Source: Pelagibacteraceae bacterium AG-345-F21 (GTDB lineage Bacteria > Pseudomonadota > Alphaproteobacteria > Pelagibacterales > Pelagibacteraceae). From it: a stretch of DNA of 64,000 nt. Location: the NCBI GenBank assembly GCA_003281795.1, contig QCAW01000004.1, forward strand, positions 1 through 64,000, read 5' to 3'. Below, in pieces: positions 44,754-59,209 of this stretch. Numbering within the stretch: position 1 is the stretch's first letter; the number at the start of each line of letters is the position of its first letter. Position numbers and translations under genes: made by a program. The notes below the pieces were generated by a model. It did no database searches, was not told where the DNA came from, and worked only from the letters and a program-made list of their open reading frames with translations.

Positions 44754-47700
44754 ATGCAATTATCTTTTACTCAAAAAAAAAATATCAGAAAAAATTTCGG
44801 CAAATTAGTCGAAGGATTATCAATACCTAATCTAATTGAAGTACAAAAAAATTCTTATAATGAATTTTTAAACTCTAGAACTTTAGAACAACAACTAAAC
44901 GATTTATCAAAAGGTATAGATAAAGTTTTTAAAAGTATTTTTCCTATTGAGGATGGTTCAGATAAATCAACATTAGAATATATTTCTTATAAATTAGAAA
45001 AACCAAAATTTGATGTTATCGAATGTAAACAGAGAAGCTTGTCATATTCAGCAGCGTTAAAGGCAAATTTAAGACTAGTTGTTTATGATATTGACCCCGA
45101 AAATAATACTAAACAAATTCTTTCAGCTAAAGAACAAGAGGTTTTTATTGGCGATTTACCGTTAATGACTCCTAGCGCAACTTTTATCACAAATGGAGTT
45201 GAACGTGTTGTTGTTAATCAGATGCACAGAAGTCCGGGTGTTTTTTTTGATCATGATAAAGGAAAAACACATGCAAGTGGAAAACTTTTATTTAGCTGTA
45301 GAATTATTCCAGGTAGAGGCTCTTGGTTAGATTTTGAATTTGACCCAAAAGATATTTTGTATTTTAGAATTGACAGAAAAAAGAAATTACCAATTACTTC
45401 TATATTATTTGCATTAGGTTTTACTAAAGAAAAAATTATTAATACTTTTTACACTACTAATAAATATAAGTTTAACACTGATAACAAAAAATGGATTACC
45501 GATTTTGTACCAGATAACTATAAAAGACCCATAAAATTATCTTATGATTTAATTGACTCCAACACTAATAAAAAAGTTTTATCTAAAGGTGAAAAACTTA
45601 ATTTCATAATTGCAAAAAAACTTCAAGAAAAAGGTTTGAAGTCTATTTTGGCTTCACAAAATGAGATTATTGGAAAATATACTGCCAAAGATATCAAAGA
45701 CAAAAGTGGAGAAATTATAATAAGCTCAGGTTTTGACATAACAGAGGAACAACTAGAAAAGATTATTAGTCAAGAGGAGAAAACTCTCGAAGTTGTCAAT
45801 ATAGATCCAATTAATAAAGGTCCTTATCTTTTAGAGACTTTAAAAATAGACAAAAATTTAAATAAATCTGAAGCATTAAATGATATTTACAAAGTACTTA
45901 GACCAGGCGAAGCTCCATCTTTAGAAGTGGCAGAAGAAATTTTTAATAATTTATATTTTAAAAAAGAACGTTATGATTTATCAGAAGTAGGTAGAGTAAA
46001 ATTAAATTCTAAATTAAATTTAAAAATTAGTGATAAAAAAACAGTTTTAAGTACTGAAGACATTGTTGCTATAATTAAGTTTATGCTCGATTTAAGAGAT
46101 GGCAAAGGCGATGTCGACGATATTGATCACCTTGGCAACAGAAGGGTTCGATCTGTAGGAGAGTTAGTTGAGAATCAATTTAGAATAGGTTTGTTGAGAA
46201 TGGAAAGAACTGTCAAAGAAAAAATGTCTACTTTTCTAGAAATTGAAGCAGCAATGCCTCAAGATCTAATAAATGCTAAACCAATTACAACTTCTCTAAA
46301 AGATTTTTTTGCCACTTCACAGCTGTCTCAATTTATGGATCAAACTAATCCTCTATCTGAGATAACTCATAAAAGAAGGGTATCTGCTTTAGGCCCAGGT
46401 GGCTTAACAAGAGAGAGAGCAGGTTTTGAAGTAAGAGACGTTCATCCCACTCACTATGGTAGAATATGTCCTATAGAAACACCGGAAGGACCAAATATTG
46501 GTTTAATAAATAGTTTAGCTACATATTGTAGAGTTAATAAATTTGGATACATAGAAAGTCCTTATAAAAAAGTGATTAATGGAAAAGTAACTTCTGAAAT
46601 TAAATACCTATCAGCCATAGAAGAAGAAAAACATACAATTGCGCAAGCAAATTCACCAATTAAAAAAGATGGATCCTTCGAAGAGGAGCTAGTTGCATGC
46701 AGAAAAAATTTAAACTTCGAATTATCAAGTAGAGAAAATATAGAATATATTGATGTTTCTCCTAAGCAACTTGTTTCAGTTGCTGCTGCTTTAATTCCTT
46801 TTTTAGAAAATGACGATGCTAATAGAGCATTAATGGGATCAAATATGATGAGACAAGCTGTTCCTTTATTAAAACCAGAGTCACCACTTGTCGGAACAGG
46901 CATAGAGTCAGATGTTGCTTTAGACTCAGGGGTGACCATTGTAGCCAAAAGAAATGGACTAGTTGATAAAATAGATGGAAAAAGAATTGTTGTAAAAGCT
47001 ACAGATGTTACAGATTTATCTCAGTCGGCAGTAGATATATACAATCTTTCAAAATTTCAAAGATCTAATCAAAATACCTGCATAAACCAAAAACCTCTTG
47101 TAAAAGTTGGCGATCAAATAAAAAAAGGAGATATAATAGCTGATGGTCCAGCTACAAAACTTGGTGAGTTAGCTTTAGGCAAAAATGTTACTGTAGCTTT
47201 CATGCCGTGGCAAGGATACAATTTTGAAGACTCTATATTGATTTCTGAAAGATGTGTGACCGATGATGTTTTTACCTCAGTTCATATTGAGGAATACGAA
47301 TCAATGGCGAGAGACACAAAATTAGGAGCAGAAGAAATTACAAGAGATATCCCAAATGTAAGCGAGGAAAGTTTAAGAAATTTAGACGAATCTGGTATTG
47401 TTTATGTTGGCGCAGAAGTTAAACCAGGAGATATCTTAGTAGGAAAAGTTACTCCTAAGAGTGAAACTTCTTCAAGCCCAGAAGAAAAACTATTAAGATC
47501 AATTTTCGGGGAGAAAGCGACTGATGTTCGAGACTCATCTTTAAAACTCCCATCAGGAAGCACAGGAGTCGTAATTGACGTAAGAGTATTTAATAGACAT
47601 GGTATTGAAAAAGATGAGAGGTCTATCGCAATTGAAAGAGCTGAAATTGAGTCAGTTCAAGAAGATAAAAAAGTAGAAGAAGAGATTTTAAATAGAAATA

Positions 47701-48845
47701 TTAAATTAAGAGCAATAGATTTATTGAATAATAAAAGTATAGATAAACAATATAAAGATCTCAAACCAGGAACTACTTTAAATAATAATGATTTTGAAAA
47801 TTTAACATTAAAAGACTTATGGAAAATGTCTTTTGAAAAACAAGAGATAAATCAAAATTTAGAAAAACTTAAAATACAATTTGATAACGCTTACGAGGAT
47901 ATTAAAGTACGATTTGAAGATAAAGTAACCAAAATACAAGCTGGAGATGATCTATTACCAACAGTAATGAAAGTTGTTAAAGTATTTGTAGCTGTAAAAA
48001 GACGTTTAATGCCAGGTGATAAAATGGCAGGAAGACATGGTAATAAGGGTGTAGTAAGTAAAATCGTCCCAGTTGAAGACATGCCCTATCAAGCTAATGG
48101 TAAACCAGTAGATATAGTATTAAATCCTTTGGGTGTTCCAAGTCGTATGAATGTTGGTCAAATTTTAGAAACCCACCTTGGATGGTCCTGCTCAGAACTA
48201 GGGGAACAAATAAAAGATTATTTAAAAGATTTTGATAAAAAAATAGACAAGTTAAAAGACAAATTAAAAGAAATTTATGGCAAAGATTATTTTGATCAAA
48301 CTATTTCGAAATTATCTAAGAGAGAAATCGCAGAATTAGTTCAAAATATTTCTAACGGTATCCCTATCTCTACACCAGTTTTTGATGGAGCTAGCACAAA
48401 CGATATCTCTAAAATGTTAGATTTAGCTAAATTACCAAATTCTGGACAAACTCAATTATGGAATGGCCAAACTGGCGAAAAATTTGACAGACCTGTAACC
48501 GTTGGAATTATCTACATGCTAAAATTAAATCACTTAGTAGAAGACAAAATTCATGCAAGGTCTACTGGACCTTATAGTTTGGTTACGCAACAACCGTTAG
48601 GTGGAAAAGCTCAATTGGGAGGACAAAGATTTGGAGAAATGGAAGTATGGGCTCTAGAAGCTTACGGAGCTTCTTACACGCTTCAAGAAATTTTAACAGT
48701 TAAATCAGATGATGTAGCCGGAAGAACAAAAGTATATGAAACAATTGTTAAAGGTAATAATAACTTTGAGTCAGGAGTTCCTGAGTCATTTAATGTTTTG
48801 GTTAAAGAAATTAGGGCACTTGGGTTAAATATTGAATTAAATTAA
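44754..48845 (+). CDS. rpoB: RNA polymerase beta subunit
   Basis: Full-length RpoB motifs ([37 protein letters not shown]). Confidence 0.98.
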   Translation: MQLSFTQKKNIRKNFGKLVEGLSIPNLIEVQKNSYNEFLNSRTLEQQLNDLSKGIDKVFKSIFPIEDGSDKSTLEYISYKLEKPKFDVIECKQRSLSYSAALKANLRLVVYDIDPENNTKQILSAKEQEVFIGDLPLMTPSATFITNGVERVVVNQMHRSPGVFFDHDKGKTHASGKLLFSCRIIPGRGSWLDFEFDPKDILYFRIDRKKKLPITSILFALGFTKEKIINTFYTTNKYKFNTDNKKWITDFVPDNYKRPIKLSYDLIDSNTNKKVLSKGEKLNFIIAKKLQEKGLKSILASQNEIIGKYTAKDIKDKSGEIIISSGFDITEEQLEKIISQEEKTLEVVNIDPINKGPYLLETLKIDKNLNKSEALNDIYKVLRPGEAPSLEVAEEIFNNLYFKKERYDLSEVGRVKLNSKLNLKISDKKTVLSTEDIVAIIKFMLDLRDGKGDVDDIDHLGNRRVRSVGELVENQFRIGLLRMERTVKEKMSTFLEIEAAMPQDLINAKPITTSLKDFFATSQLSQFMDQTNPLSEITHKRRVSALGPGGLTRERAGFEVRDVHPTHYGRICPIETPEGPNIGLINSLATYCRVNKFGYIESPYKKVINGKVTSEIKYLSAIEEEKHTIAQANSPIKKDGSFEEELVACRKNLNFELSSRENIEYIDVSPKQLVSVAAALIPFLENDDANRALMGSNMMRQAVPLLKPESPLVGTGIESDVALDSGVTIVAKRNGLVDKIDGKRIVVKATDVTDLSQSAVDIYNLSKFQRSNQNTCINQKPLVKVGDQIKKGDIIADGPATKLGELALGKNVTVAFMPWQGYNFEDSILISERCVTDDVFTSVHIEEYESMARDTKLGAEEITRDIPNVSEESLRNLDESGIVYVGAEVKPGDILVGKVTPKSETSSSPEEKLLRSIFGEKATDVRDSSLKLPSGSTGVVIDVRVFNRHGIEKDERSIAIERAEIESVQEDKKVEEEILNRNIKLRAIDLLNNKSIDKQYKDLKPGTTLNNNDFENLTLKDLWKMSFEKQEINQNLEKLKIQFDNAYEDIKVRFEDKVTKIQAGDDLLPTVMKVVKVFVAVKRRLMPGDKMAGRHGNKGVVSKIVPVEDMPYQANGKPVDIVLNPLGVPSRMNVGQILETHLGWSCSELGEQIKDYLKDFDKKIDKLKDKLKEIYGKDYFDQTISKLSKREIAELVQNISNGIPISTPVFDGASTNDISKMLDLAKLPNSGQTQLWNGQTGEKFDRPVTVGIIYMLKLNHLVEDKIHARSTGPYSLVTQQPLGGKAQLGGQRFGEMEVWALEAYGASYTLQEILTVKSDDVAGRTKVYETIVKGNNNFESGVPESFNVLVKEIRALGLNIELN

Positions 48846-48846
48846 T

Positions 48847-51800
48847 ATGGAAAAAAACTTAACAAAAAACTTTGAAAATCAAAATATCGTACCAGAAAAT
48901 AATTTTGATAGCATTAAGATAACTTTAGCAAGTCCTGAGAAAATTAAGTCATGGTCCTATGGAGAAATTAAGAAACCTGAAACAATTAATTACAGAACTT
49001 TTAGACCAGAAAAAGATGGATTATTTTGTTCGAGAATATTTGGCCCAGTTAAAGATTACGAATGTCTATGCGGCAAGTATAAACGAATGAAATTCAGAGG
49101 AATAATCTGTGAGAAGTGTGGTGTGGAAGTTACAAAGTCTAATGTGAGAAGAGAAAGAATGGGTCACATTGATTTGGCGTGTCCAGTAGCTCATATTTGG
49201 TTTTTAAAATCCCTCCCAAGTAGAATTTCACTAGCTATAGACATGAAATTAAAAGAAGTTGAAAAAGTTTTGTATTTTGAAAGTTTTATTGTAGTTGAAC
49301 CTGGTTTAACAACTCTCAAAAAAGGTCAATTGTTATCAGAAGAAGAACTTATAAAAGCTCAAGATGAATTTGGTGAGGACGCATTCACTTCTGGTATCGG
49401 GGCTGAAGCTGTTAGAGAAATTTTGGTCAATCTTGATCTTAAAGCGGAACAAAAAAAGTTAAGAGAGTCATTATCTGAAATAAAATCAAAAGTAACAGAA
49501 GAAAGAACTATTAAAAGATTAAAATTAATTGAGTCATTTATTTCATCTGGAAATAAACCTGAGTGGATGATTTTAACTTCTGTACCTGTAATTCCACCAG
49601 AGTTAAGACCTTTAGTTCCTTTAGATGGAGGTAGATTTGCAACTTCTGACTTAAATGACCTTTATAGAAGAGTGATAAATAGGAACAATCGTTTAACTAG
49701 ACTTTTAGATTTAAAAGCACCAGATATTATAGTTAGAAATGAAAAAAGAATGCTTCAAGAATCGGTTGATGCACTTTTTGATAACGGTCGAAGAGGTAGA
49801 GTTATTACAGGCACAGGAAAAAGACCACTTAAATCTTTAGCTGAAATGTTAAAAGGGAAACAAGGTAGATTTAGACAAAATTTATTAGGTAAAAGAGTTG
49901 ACTATTCAGGCAGGTCAGTAATTGTAGTAGGCCCTGAACTCAAACTTCATCAATGTGGCTTACCAAAAAAAATGGCTTTAGAATTATTTAAACCATTTTT
50001 ATACGCTAGATTAGATAAATTAGGTTTAGCAACAACTATTAAACAAGCTAAAAGACTCGTTGAAAAAGAAAAAAGCGAAGTATGGGATTCTTTAGAACAT
50101 ATCATTAGAGAACATCCAATACTTTTAAACAGAGCTCCCACTTTACATAGGTTGGGCGTTCAAGCTTTTGAAGCAAAATTAATAGAAGGAAATGCAATAG
50201 AGTTACATCCATTGGTTTGCGCTGCATTTAATGCAGATTTTGATGGAGATCAAATGGCAGTTCACATTCCGTTAAGTTTAGAGGCTCAGTTAGAAGCAAG
50301 AGTTTTAATGATGTCTACTAACAATATATTAAGTCCTTCTAATGGAAAACCAATAATTGTTCCAAGTCAAGATATAGTCTTAGGAATTTACTATTTATCT
50401 CAAGCTGAGGAAAATGATAAAAAACCTAAAGGAATATTCTCAGGAATAAATGAAATTGAACAAGCTTTAGAGAGCAAATCAATAAGTTTGCACTCTAAAA
50501 TAATTTCGACTTTTAATACAGTTGACAATAAAGGTGTTAAAAAAGTAGAAAAATATACTAGCACCGCAGGGAGATTCTTGCTGGCAAATGTTTTGCCATT
50601 AAATCATAATATTAAATTCAGTTTAGTAAATAGGTTATTGACTAAAAAAAATGTCTCAGAAGTTATTGATACAATTTTTAGGTTTTGTGGACAAAAAGAA
50701 ACTGTCATTTTTTGTGATAGAATTAAATCTCTAGGTTTCAAACATGCATTTAAAGCAGGAATATCTTTTGGTAAAGATGATTTATTAATACCAAAGACTA
50801 AGGAAAATTTAATAGGTAATACTAAAAAACAAATCGAAGAATATGAAAAACAATATTCTGACGGGTTAATAACAAGAGGTGAAAAATACAATAAAGTCGT
50901 AGATATTTGGTCAAAATGCACTGATACGGTAGCTAATGAAATGATGAAAGAAATTTCTTCTGCGGAAAAAATATACGATGATGATAGAATTGAAACTAAT
51001 TCAGTTTATATGATGGCCGATTCAGGTGCTAGGGGATCTCAAGCACAAATGAAACAATTAGCTGGAATGAGAGGACTAATTGCTAAACCTTCAGGTGAAA
51101 TAATAGAGACACCTATAATTTCTAATTTTAAAGAGGGATTATCAGTTTTGGAATATTTCAATTCGACCCATGGAGCGCGAAAAGGATTAGCAGATACGGC
51201 ATTAAAAACTGCAAACTCAGGTTATTTAACCAGAAGATTATGTGATGTAGCTCAAGATGTTCAAATAACTAAAGCAGAGTGTGATCCAAAAAAAAGATCA
51301 TCAGTAACAATTTCAGAAATTATTGAAGGAGGAAATATTTTAGTGAGCTTGTCCGAAAGAGTTCTTGGTAGAGTTATTGCTGAAGATATTAAAAATCCTG
51401 TTACAGGAGAAGTAATAATTAAAAAAGATAAGTTAATAGATGAGGCTGACTGTGAAAAAATTGATGCTGCAGGCGTAAAATCTGTAAATGTATATTCTGT
51501 TATTACTTGTGCTTCTACAAAAGGAGTTTGCCAAGTTTGTTATGGAAGAGATTTAGCAAGAGGAAAATTAGTAAGCATCGGCGAGGCAGTAGGAATGATT
51601 GCTGCACAATCAATTGGTGAACCGGGTACTCAATTAACCATGAGAACATTTCACGTCGGTGGGACAGCCCAAATTAAGGAAGAGTCTCAAATTATCTCTC
51701 AAACAAAAGGTAAATTAAATATTATTAACAAAAATCTGATTGAAGACTCTAAAAAGAATATAATTGTTATGGGTAGAAACACTCAATTGAGCATAGAAGA

Positions 51801-53034
51801 TGATACAGGACGTCAACTTGCTATATATAAAGTTAATTATGGCTCTAAACTGTTCTTTAAAGATGGCGATGTAATTGATAAGGGAAAAAAAATAGCAGAA
51901 TGGGATCCATATACTTTACCGGTAATAGCGGAAACCAGTGGTATCGTTAATTACATGGACTTGACAGAAGGTACTTCTTTAACAGAAACTCTCGATGATG
52001 CGACTGGATTATCCTCAAAATCTGTTACTGATTGGAAATCATTGTCAAAAAATTCTGAATTAAAACCTCGTATCACTTTAAGAGACTCAAAAGGTGAAAT
52101 TATTAAAAAAGCTGACGGGAATGAAGCTAGATATTATTTGGTTCCAGACACAATATTATCAGTTAAAGATGGACAAAAAATATCAGCTGGTGACGTTTTA
52201 GCAAGACTTCCAAAGGAAACTTCCAAAACTAAAGATATTACCGGAGGCTTACCGAGAGTGGCCGAATTATTCGAAGCACGAAAACCAAAAGATAGCGCAA
52301 TTATAGCTGAAAATGATGGAGTAATAGAATTTGGAAAAGAAGTAAGAGGGAAACAAAAAATTTCAATAGTTGCAACAAATGGTGAAACTTCAAATTATCT
52401 AATTCCAAAAGGTAAACATGTTAACTTTAATCAAGGAGAGAAGATTAAAAAAGGTGAGTACTTATTAGATGGAGCTCCTTTACCACATGATATTTTAAGA
52501 GTTTTAGGAGTTGAAAAACTTACTGAATACTTTGTGTCTGAAGTTCAGGAAGTTTACAGATTACAAGGAGTTGTAATAAATGACAAACATATTGAAACTA
52601 TTGTGAGACAAATGCTTAAAAGAGTAGAAATAAAAAACCCAGGTGATTCAGATCTTTTATTAGGGGAAGTAATTGATTTATTAGATATAACTAAGATAAA
52701 TGATGAATTAAGAAAAAATAAAAAAAAACCTGCAGTTTTTGAAAGAGTTTTATTAGGGATCACTAAAGCCTCTTTACAAACAAATTCATTTATCTCAGCT
52801 GCTTCATTTCAAGAAACAACAAGAGTTCTTACAGATGCTTCTATCAAGGGAAAAACAGATACTTTAGAGGGATTAAAGGAAAACGTGATTGTAGGTAGAT
52901 TAGTTCCAGCAGGAACTGGGTTAACCAAAATTGACTGGGATAAACAAGCAAGAACTTTGGATAAGGCTAGATTAGAAGAATTAAAAAAACAAGAGCTAGA
53001 AAGCGCGTCAACTGCACCCGAACAGGCAACCTAA
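48847..53034 (+). CDS. rpoC: RNA polymerase beta' subunit
   Basis: [16 protein letters not shown] catalytic motif, zinc-binding [23 protein letters not shown]. Confidence 0.98.
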   Translation: MEKNLTKNFENQNIVPENNFDSIKITLASPEKIKSWSYGEIKKPETINYRTFRPEKDGLFCSRIFGPVKDYECLCGKYKRMKFRGIICEKCGVEVTKSNVRRERMGHIDLACPVAHIWFLKSLPSRISLAIDMKLKEVEKVLYFESFIVVEPGLTTLKKGQLLSEEELIKAQDEFGEDAFTSGIGAEAVREILVNLDLKAEQKKLRESLSEIKSKVTEERTIKRLKLIESFISSGNKPEWMILTSVPVIPPELRPLVPLDGGRFATSDLNDLYRRVINRNNRLTRLLDLKAPDIIVRNEKRMLQESVDALFDNGRRGRVITGTGKRPLKSLAEMLKGKQGRFRQNLLGKRVDYSGRSVIVVGPELKLHQCGLPKKMALELFKPFLYARLDKLGLATTIKQAKRLVEKEKSEVWDSLEHIIREHPILLNRAPTLHRLGVQAFEAKLIEGNAIELHPLVCAAFNADFDGDQMAVHIPLSLEAQLEARVLMMSTNNILSPSNGKPIIVPSQDIVLGIYYLSQAEENDKKPKGIFSGINEIEQALESKSISLHSKIISTFNTVDNKGVKKVEKYTSTAGRFLLANVLPLNHNIKFSLVNRLLTKKNVSEVIDTIFRFCGQKETVIFCDRIKSLGFKHAFKAGISFGKDDLLIPKTKENLIGNTKKQIEEYEKQYSDGLITRGEKYNKVVDIWSKCTDTVANEMMKEISSAEKIYDDDRIETNSVYMMADSGARGSQAQMKQLAGMRGLIAKPSGEIIETPIISNFKEGLSVLEYFNSTHGARKGLADTALKTANSGYLTRRLCDVAQDVQITKAECDPKKRSSVTISEIIEGGNILVSLSERVLGRVIAEDIKNPVTGEVIIKKDKLIDEADCEKIDAAGVKSVNVYSVITCASTKGVCQVCYGRDLARGKLVSIGEAVGMIAAQSIGEPGTQLTMRTFHVGGTAQIKEESQIISQTKGKLNIINKNLIEDSKKNIIVMGRNTQLSIEDDTGRQLAIYKVNYGSKLFFKDGDVIDKGKKIAEWDPYTLPVIAETSGIVNYMDLTEGTSLTETLDDATGLSSKSVTDWKSLSKNSELKPRITLRDSKGEIIKKADGNEARYYLVPDTILSVKDGQKISAGDVLARLPKETSKTKDITGGLPRVAELFEARKPKDSAIIAENDGVIEFGKEVRGKQKISIVATNGETSNYLIPKGKHVNFNQGEKIKKGEYLLDGAPLPHDILRVLGVEKLTEYFVSEVQEVYRLQGVVINDKHIETIVRQMLKRVEIKNPGDSDLLLGEVIDLLDITKINDELRKNKKKPAVFERVLLGITKASLQTNSFISAASFQETTRVLTDASIKGKTDTLEGLKENVIVGRLVPAGTGLTKIDWDKQARTLDKARLEELKKQELESASTAPEQAT

Positions 53035-53058
53035 GTTAGAGAAAACAATCAATAAACG

Positions 53059-53087
53059 TTGACTTTTTTGATTTCAATGTTAGTTTA
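53059..53087 (+). promoter_or_regulatory. Candidate promoter for the rpsL-rpsG-fusA operon
   Basis: TTGACT (53059-53064) then 17-bp spacer and weak AGTTTA; 150-bp intergenic gap is unusually long for this region. Confidence 0.35.
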
Positions 53088-53183
53088 CGGCACATTTTGA
53101 ATGTTAGAAGTAAGGCGCTTTGTAACCTTAAACACTAACTAAAATTATAAAAGGTTTCTTTATTTCTATTTCAAAATTTTATT

Positions 53184-53555
53184 ATGCCGACAATTAATCA
53201 GTTGATTAAAAAGAGTAGAGTTAAACCAATTGCACGAAACAAAGTTCCTGCTTTAGAGCGTCAACCATTAAAACGCGGAGTATGTGTAAAAGTTTATACT
53301 ACTACACCAAAAAAACCGAACTCAGCCCTCAGGAAAGTTGCCAGAGTTAGATTATCCAATGGTTTTGAAGTTACAGCATATATTCCTGGAGAAGGACATA
53401 ATTTACAGGAGCATTCTGTTGTTTTATTAAGAGGTGGAAGGGTTAAAGATTTGCCAGGAGTTCGTTATCATATTTTAAGAGGTAATTTAGATACCCAAGG
53501 CGTTGCCAACCGAAAAAAAAGAAGATCTCTCTACGGAACAAAAAAACCTAAATAA
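53184..53555 (+). CDS. rpsL: 30S ribosomal protein S12
   Basis: [27 protein letters not shown]. Confidence 0.98.
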   Translation: MPTINQLIKKSRVKPIARNKVPALERQPLKRGVCVKVYTTTPKKPNSALRKVARVRLSNGFEVTAYIPGEGHNLQEHSVVLLRGGRVKDLPGVRYHILRGNLDTQGVANRKKRRSLYGTKKPK

Positions 53556-53559
53556 AATC

Positions 53560-54030
53560 ATGTCTAGAAAAAGAAAAGCTCCTGTTAGAAAAGTTTATCC
53601 TGATCCAAAGTTTCATTCAGAGGTAATATCTAAGTTTATTAACTCTATAATGTATGACGGAAAAAGGTCCACAGCAGAAAAAATTTTATATGATGCATTA
53701 GATAAAATTAAATCAAAAAACAACGAAGATCCTTTAAAAATTTTTAATTCGGCAATCAGCAATGTAAAACCAAATTTAGAATGTAGATCAAGAAGAGTAG
53801 GTGGAGCAACATATCAAGTGCCAGTTGAAGTAAAATCCAAAAGAGCCCAAGCCTTAGCATTAAGATGGCTAATGGACGCTACAAGAAAAAGAAAAAATAA
53901 AACTATGGCAGATAAGTTATATGCGGAAATTTTAGATGCATCTCAAAACAAAGGATCAGCAATTAAAAAAAGAGAAGATACACACAAAATGGCTGAAGCT
54001 AATAAAGCTTTTGCACATTTTAGATGGTAA
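53560..54030 (+). CDS. rpsG: 30S ribosomal protein S7
   Basis: [18 protein letters not shown]; tracked ORF start 53503 overlaps rpsL, ATG 53560 used. Confidence 0.97.
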   Translation: MSRKRKAPVRKVYPDPKFHSEVISKFINSIMYDGKRSTAEKILYDALDKIKSKNNEDPLKIFNSAISNVKPNLECRSRRVGGATYQVPVEVKSKRAQALALRWLMDATRKRKNKTMADKLYAEILDASQNKGSAIKKREDTHKMAEANKAFAHFRW

Positions 54031-54036
54031 AAATTT

Positions 54037-56109
54037 ATGGCTAAATATTCATTAGATAAATACAGAAATATTGGGATCATGGCCCATATAGATGCTGGAA
54101 AAACGACTACTACAGAAAGAATTTTATATTACACGGGTAAGAGTCATAAAATAGGCGAGGTTCATGACGGTGCAGCAACTATGGATTGGATGGAGCAAGA
54201 ACAAGAAAGAGGAATTACAATTACTTCAGCAGCAACAACTTGTTTTTGGAATGATCATAGAATTAATATTATAGATACCCCAGGACATGTTGACTTTACC
54301 ATTGAAGTTGAAAGATCCTTAAAAGTTTTAGATGGAGCTGTCTGTGTTTTTGACGGAGTTGCAGGTGTTGAACCTCAGTCAGAAACTGTTTGGAGACAAG
54401 CTGATAAGTACAAAGTACCTAGAATATGCTTTGTAAATAAATTAGATAGAACAGGTGCAGATTTTTATAGATGTGTTGATATGATAAAAGACAGGCTGGG
54501 TTGTAAACCTTTAGTACTTCAGTTGCCCGTTGGTTCAGAAGCCGACTTAAAAGGTGTAGTCGATTTAGTAAAAATGAAAGCAATTATTTGGCAGAATGAG
54601 GATCTGGGTGCTAAGTTTGACATGGTTGATATCCCTGAAGAATTAAAGTCTAAAGCAGATCAATACAGAAAAGAATTAGTAGAAGCAGCTGTAGAAGAAG
54701 ATGAAAAATTAATGGAAGCTTATTTAGAAGGAAAAGAACCGTCTGAAAATGATTTAATCAAATGTATTAGAAAAGGCACACTAGCTTTTAGTTTTGTCCC
54801 AATAACAACTGGATCAGCTTTTAAAAATAAAGGTGTTCAACCATTGCTTGACGCTGTAATTGATTACCTGCCTAGCCCTCTTGATATTGGATCAATTGAA
54901 GCGACAAAACTGGGTTCAGAAGATAAGTTAGAAATGAAATTTGATGACAAGGAACCATTTTCTGCTTTAGCATTTAAAGTAGCTAACGATCCATTTGTTG
55001 GATCTCTAACATTTATTCGAATTTATTCAGGAACAATTAAAGCAGGAACTTCAGTATATAATTCATCAAAAGAAAAAACAGAAAGAGTTGGTCGAATGCT
55101 ACTAATGCACGCCAATAGCAGGGAAGATATCAAAGAAGCAACTACAGGTGACATTGTTGCGTTAGCAGGACTTAAATTTACTATAACTGGACATACTTTG
55201 TGCGAGGAAGATAAACCAATTCTATTAGAACCAATGGAGTTTCCTGATCCAGTTATTGAAATAGCTGTAGAACCAAAAACTAAGGCGGACCAAGAAAAAA
55301 TGGGTGAAGCTCTAGGAAGATTAGCTAAAGAAGATCCATCTTTTAGAGTTACATCAGACGAAGAATCTGGACAGACTATTATCAAAGGAATGGGCGAATT
55401 ACATCTTGATATCATTGTTGACAGAATGAAAAGAGAATTCAAAGTAGAAGCAAATATTGGAGCTCCGCAAGTTGCTTACAGAGAAACTATATTAGGGTCT
55501 ACAGAAGTAACTTATATACATAAAAAACAAAGTGGAGGTTCAGGACAATTTGCGAAGGTAACTCTAAACGTAGAACCATTAGAACCTGGTAAAGGACGAG
55601 AAGTAGAAAATAAAATTAAAGGCGGATCTATACCTAAAGAATTTATTCCAGGAGTGGAAAAAGGAGTTTTAAGCGTAGCAGATAGTGGAATCTTAGCTGG
55701 ATTTCCAGTTATTGACTATAAAGTTACGATTTTAGATGGATTACATCACGACGTTGACTCAAGCGTTTTAGCTTTCGAAATAGCTAGTAGATTTTGTTTT
55801 AGAGAAGCTTGTCAAAAAGCAACTTTAAAACTTTTGGAACCTATTATGAAGGTTGAAGTTGTGACACCAGAAGATTTTATGGGAGATGTAATAGGTGATT
55901 TAAACAGTAGAAGAGGTCAAGTAGCGTCAACTGAAGCTAGAGGTAATGCAACAGCTATAAATGCTACAGTGCCGTTGGCAAACATGTTTGGTTATATTAA
56001 TAATTTAAGATCTTCTACTCAAGGCAGAGCTCAGTATACAATGCAATTCAGTCATTACGACAAAGTGCCTCAAAATGTTCAAGATGAAGTAACAAAGAAA
56101 TTAGCTTAA
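54037..56109 (+). CDS. fusA: Elongation factor G
   Basis: [35 protein letters not shown]. Confidence 0.98.
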   Translation: MAKYSLDKYRNIGIMAHIDAGKTTTTERILYYTGKSHKIGEVHDGAATMDWMEQEQERGITITSAATTCFWNDHRINIIDTPGHVDFTIEVERSLKVLDGAVCVFDGVAGVEPQSETVWRQADKYKVPRICFVNKLDRTGADFYRCVDMIKDRLGCKPLVLQLPVGSEADLKGVVDLVKMKAIIWQNEDLGAKFDMVDIPEELKSKADQYRKELVEAAVEEDEKLMEAYLEGKEPSENDLIKCIRKGTLAFSFVPITTGSAFKNKGVQPLLDAVIDYLPSPLDIGSIEATKLGSEDKLEMKFDDKEPFSALAFKVANDPFVGSLTFIRIYSGTIKAGTSVYNSSKEKTERVGRMLLMHANSREDIKEATTGDIVALAGLKFTITGHTLCEEDKPILLEPMEFPDPVIEIAVEPKTKADQEKMGEALGRLAKEDPSFRVTSDEESGQTIIKGMGELHLDIIVDRMKREFKVEANIGAPQVAYRETILGSTEVTYIHKKQSGGSGQFAKVTLNVEPLEPGKGREVENKIKGGSIPKEFIPGVEKGVLSVADSGILAGFPVIDYKVTILDGLHHDVDSSVLAFEIASRFCFREACQKATLKLLEPIMKVEVVTPEDFMGDVIGDLNSRRGQVASTEARGNATAINATVPLANMFGYINNLRSSTQGRAQYTMQFSHYDKVPQNVQDEVTKKLA

Positions 56110-56111
56110 TT

Positions 56112-56420
56112 ATGGAAAATCAAAATATAAGAATACATTTAAAAGCATACGATAATAAAATACTTGATCTTTCTACAGAAGAAATAGTTAATACAGCTAA
56201 AAGAACTGGGGCTCAAGTTAAAGGACCAATTCCATTACCTACAAGAATTGAAAGATACACTGTTCTTAGATCTCCACATATAGATAAAAAAAGTAGAGAA
56301 CAGTTTGAGTCAAGAACACATAAAAGATTAATTGATATAATAGAACCAACACCACAAACAGTTGAAGCTTTGATGAAATTAGATTTAGCTTCAGGTGTCG
56401 ATATAGAAATAAAGATATAA
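56112..56420 (+). CDS. rpsJ: 30S ribosomal protein S10
   Basis: S10 signature [38 protein letters not shown]. Confidence 0.97.
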   Translation: MENQNIRIHLKAYDNKILDLSTEEIVNTAKRTGAQVKGPIPLPTRIERYTVLRSPHIDKKSREQFESRTHKRLIDIIEPTPQTVEALMKLDLASGVDIEIKI

Positions 56421-56426
56421 AATTTT

Positions 56427-57131
56427 ATGAGCATTGGATTAATAGGAACAAAAATTGGAATGACTAGAGAATTCTTGGAAACAGGACAGTCAGTTCCTGT
56501 AACAGTTATCAAAGTTGAAAAAGGTAGAGTCCTTGATGTAATTACTAAAGAGAAAAGGGGATATAACGCTGTTAAATTAGGTTTTTTTAAAATAAAAAAT
56601 TCTAAACTTAAAAACCAAATGAAAGGATATTTTACAAAAAAAAATACTGAAGCTAAGAAAATTTTAAAAGAATATAGAGTCGAAAATAGCTCAGATTACA
56701 AAGAGGGTAATGAATTAGGGTTAGAAATATTTAAAGACAAAAAATTTATGGATGTTAGGTCAAAAACAATAGGAAAAGGATTTGCTGGAGTAATGAAAAG
56801 ATGGAATTTTGGTGGTTTACGGGCATCTCACGGTGTTTCAGTTTCTCATAGATCACACGGATCTACAGGACAAAGACAAGATCCAGGTAAAGTTTTTAAA
56901 GGAAAAAAAATGGCTGGCCACATGGGCGATAAATTAAGAACAATGTTAAATTTGGAAGTAGTAAAATCAGATATAGAAAATAATTTATTATATTTAAGAG
57001 GTTCTATACCTGGATCAAAAAATGCCACTGTATTCATAAGAGAATCAATCAAAAAAGTCACAAGAAAAACGATAGGTGAAAAATACCAAGAAAAACTAAA
57101 AAAAGCTCAAACTGCAAAAGGTAAAAAATAA
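56427..57131 (+). CDS. rplC: 50S ribosomal protein L3
   Basis: [33 protein letters not shown]. Confidence 0.97.
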   Translation: MSIGLIGTKIGMTREFLETGQSVPVTVIKVEKGRVLDVITKEKRGYNAVKLGFFKIKNSKLKNQMKGYFTKKNTEAKKILKEYRVENSSDYKEGNELGLEIFKDKKFMDVRSKTIGKGFAGVMKRWNFGGLRASHGVSVSHRSHGSTGQRQDPGKVFKGKKMAGHMGDKLRTMLNLEVVKSDIENNLLYLRGSIPGSKNATVFIRESIKKVTRKTIGEKYQEKLKKAQTAKGKK

Positions 57132-57767
57132 ATGAAACTTCCTTTACTTAATATAGATGGAAATAAGTCTGATTCAATTGAAGTTTCTGACAAATTAATA
57201 AAGATTAAAATAAATTATAAATTGATAAAATTTGTTATCGATTGGCAATTAAACCACGCCAAACCAAGAACAGCTAAAACTAAACAAAGAAATGAAATCA
57301 AAGGATCAACCAAAAAAATTGTTGCTCAAAAAGGAAGTGGCGGAGCCCGTCATGCTAGTAGAAAAGCACCTTTGTTTGTTGGAGGCGGTGTTGCTCATGG
57401 TCCCAAAGGTTCAGTTTATAAAATTAAAAAGATTAATAAAAAAGTAAGAAAATTAGCTTTGGCACAAACTTTATCTAAGAAAAATTTAGATAAAAATTTA
57501 CATATTTTATCAGATGTAAAAAAAGAAATAAAAAAAACAAAAGAGTTTAATAAATTTTTAGAAAAAAATAAGTTAGAAAATGTTTTAATAATATCTGACG
57601 AAGACTCTATGAAAAATATTAATAAATCTGCAAGAAATATTAAAAATGTAAAATTAATTAATGAAACAGGCGCAAATATTTATGATTTATTTAAATATAA
57701 AAATGTAATAATTACCTCAAGTTCAGTAAAAAAAATACAAAATAGGATTTTAAATGAAAAAAATTAA
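57132..57767 (+). CDS. rplD: 50S ribosomal protein L4
   Basis: KGSGGARHASRKAPLFVGGGVAHGP. Confidence 0.96.
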   Translation: MKLPLLNIDGNKSDSIEVSDKLIKIKINYKLIKFVIDWQLNHAKPRTAKTKQRNEIKGSTKKIVAQKGSGGARHASRKAPLFVGGGVAHGPKGSVYKIKKINKKVRKLALAQTLSKKNLDKNLHILSDVKKEIKKTKEFNKFLEKNKLENVLIISDEDSMKNINKSARNIKNVKLINETGANIYDLFKYKNVIITSSSVKKIQNRILNEKN

Positions 57768-58047
57768 TCACATAGACTCAATTAGAAGCCCTATTATTAC
57801 TGAAAAAGCTACCATTCTTTCTGAACAAAATAAGACAGTTTTCAAAGTTCATAAAAAAGCTAATAAAAAAACAATTAAAAAAAATATAGAAAAACTATTT
57901 AAGGTGAATGTTGTTAAAGTAAATATTATAAATCAAAAAAGCAAACTTAAGCTTAAACAAGGGCGGAAGTCTGTAAAAAGTGGATACAAAAAGGCAATAA
58001 TTACTCTAAAAAAAGGTCAAAGTATTGATCTAACTACCGGTATATAA
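57754..58047 (+). CDS. rplW: 50S ribosomal protein L23
   Basis: RSPIITEKATILSE; overlaps rplD end. Confidence 0.95.
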   Translation: MKKINHIDSIRSPIITEKATILSEQNKTVFKVHKKANKKTIKKNIEKLFKVNVVKVNIINQKSKLKLKQGRKSVKSGYKKAIITLKKGQSIDLTTGI

Positions 58048-58049
58048 AC

Positions 58050-58880
58050 ATGACACTTAAAACATTTAAACCCTACACCAAATCATCAAGAGGAACTGTT
58101 GTTGTAGACAAAAGCTCTCTTTGGAAGGGGTCTTCGTACAAGCCATTAACAAGAGGTCAAAAAATAACTGGTGGTAGAAACAATGCAGGACGTATTACCT
58201 CAAGACATATGGGCGGCGGATCTAAACACAAATTTAGAATTATAGATTTTTTTAGAAAAAAGAAAAATATGCCAGCTACTGTTGAAAGAATAGAATATGA
58301 TCCTAATCGAACTGCTTATATCGCTTTAATTACGTATGAAGATAAGGAGAAAAAATATATTATATGTCCCCAAGGTTTAAAAGTAGGTGAAAAAATTGAG
58401 TCTGGAAAAAACATTGAAATTAAAACAGGTAATTCTTTAGAGTTAAGAGATATTCCTCCGGGTACATCCATACATAATGTTGAGTTGATCCCCGGTAATG
58501 GAGGTAAGCTAGCTCGATCAGCTGGATCATCTATTACTTTATCAGGATATGATGGAGATTACGCAATTTTGAAATTGTCTTCGGGTGAAACAAGAAAGGT
58601 AAATAGTAGTTGTATAGGCACAATCGGTGTCGTTTCAAATCCAGATCAAAAAAATATTAAAATAGGTAAAGCTGGTAGAAATAGATGGAGAGGCAAAAGA
58701 CCTCAAACAAGAGGTGTTGCGATGAATCCTGTCGATCATCCACATGGAGGTGGTGAAGGTAAAACCTCTGGTGGGAGAAGTCCAGTTTCACCTTGGGGTC
58801 AATCTGCTAAAGGTTTGAAAACTAGAAGACCTAAAAGAAGTGATAATCTAATAATTACTAGAAGAAAGAAGAGAAAATAA
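58050..58880 (+). CDS. rplB: 50S ribosomal protein L2
   Basis: [29 protein letters not shown]. Confidence 0.98.
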   Translation: MTLKTFKPYTKSSRGTVVVDKSSLWKGSSYKPLTRGQKITGGRNNAGRITSRHMGGGSKHKFRIIDFFRKKKNMPATVERIEYDPNRTAYIALITYEDKEKKYIICPQGLKVGEKIESGKNIEIKTGNSLELRDIPPGTSIHNVELIPGNGGKLARSAGSSITLSGYDGDYAILKLSSGETRKVNSSCIGTIGVVSNPDQKNIKIGKAGRNRWRGKRPQTRGVAMNPVDHPHGGGEGKTSGGRSPVSPWGQSAKGLKTRRPKRSDNLIITRRKKRK

Positions 58881-59209
58881 TGGCAAGATCTGTTTGGAAA
58901 GGACCATTTGTGCACCCTAGCTTACTAAAGAAAATTGATAAGTTAAAAGACTCTCCAAGTAAGAAACCAATAAAAACTTGGTCAAGACATTCAACTATTA
59001 TACCAGATTTTGTAGGTCATAGTTTCATGATTCATAACGGGAAAACTTTCATCCCTATTACAATTTCAGAGGAAATGGTTGGACATAAACTTGGTGAATT
59101 TGCTCCAACTAGAACTTTTAAAGGTCATACACCTGCAGATAAAAAAGCAGCTGCTACTGCTGGAACAAGTACTGAAGCCAAACCTGCTACTTCAGGAGAT
59201 AAAAAATAA
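58880..59209 (+). CDS. rpsS: 30S ribosomal protein S19 with Ala/Thr-rich C-terminal extension
   Basis: [28 protein letters not shown] followed by an [24 protein letters not shown] tail. Confidence 0.96.
   Translation: MARSVWKGPFVHPSLLKKIDKLKDSPSKKPIKTWSRHSTIIPDFVGHSFMIHNGKTFIPITISEEMVGHKLGEFAPTRTFKGHTPADKKAAATAGTSTEAKPATSGDKK

Noticed and set aside
53088-53183. Possible structured leader upstream of rpsL
   Set aside because: No convincing stem series or known ribosomal leader motif could be read by eye; needs covariation analysis.
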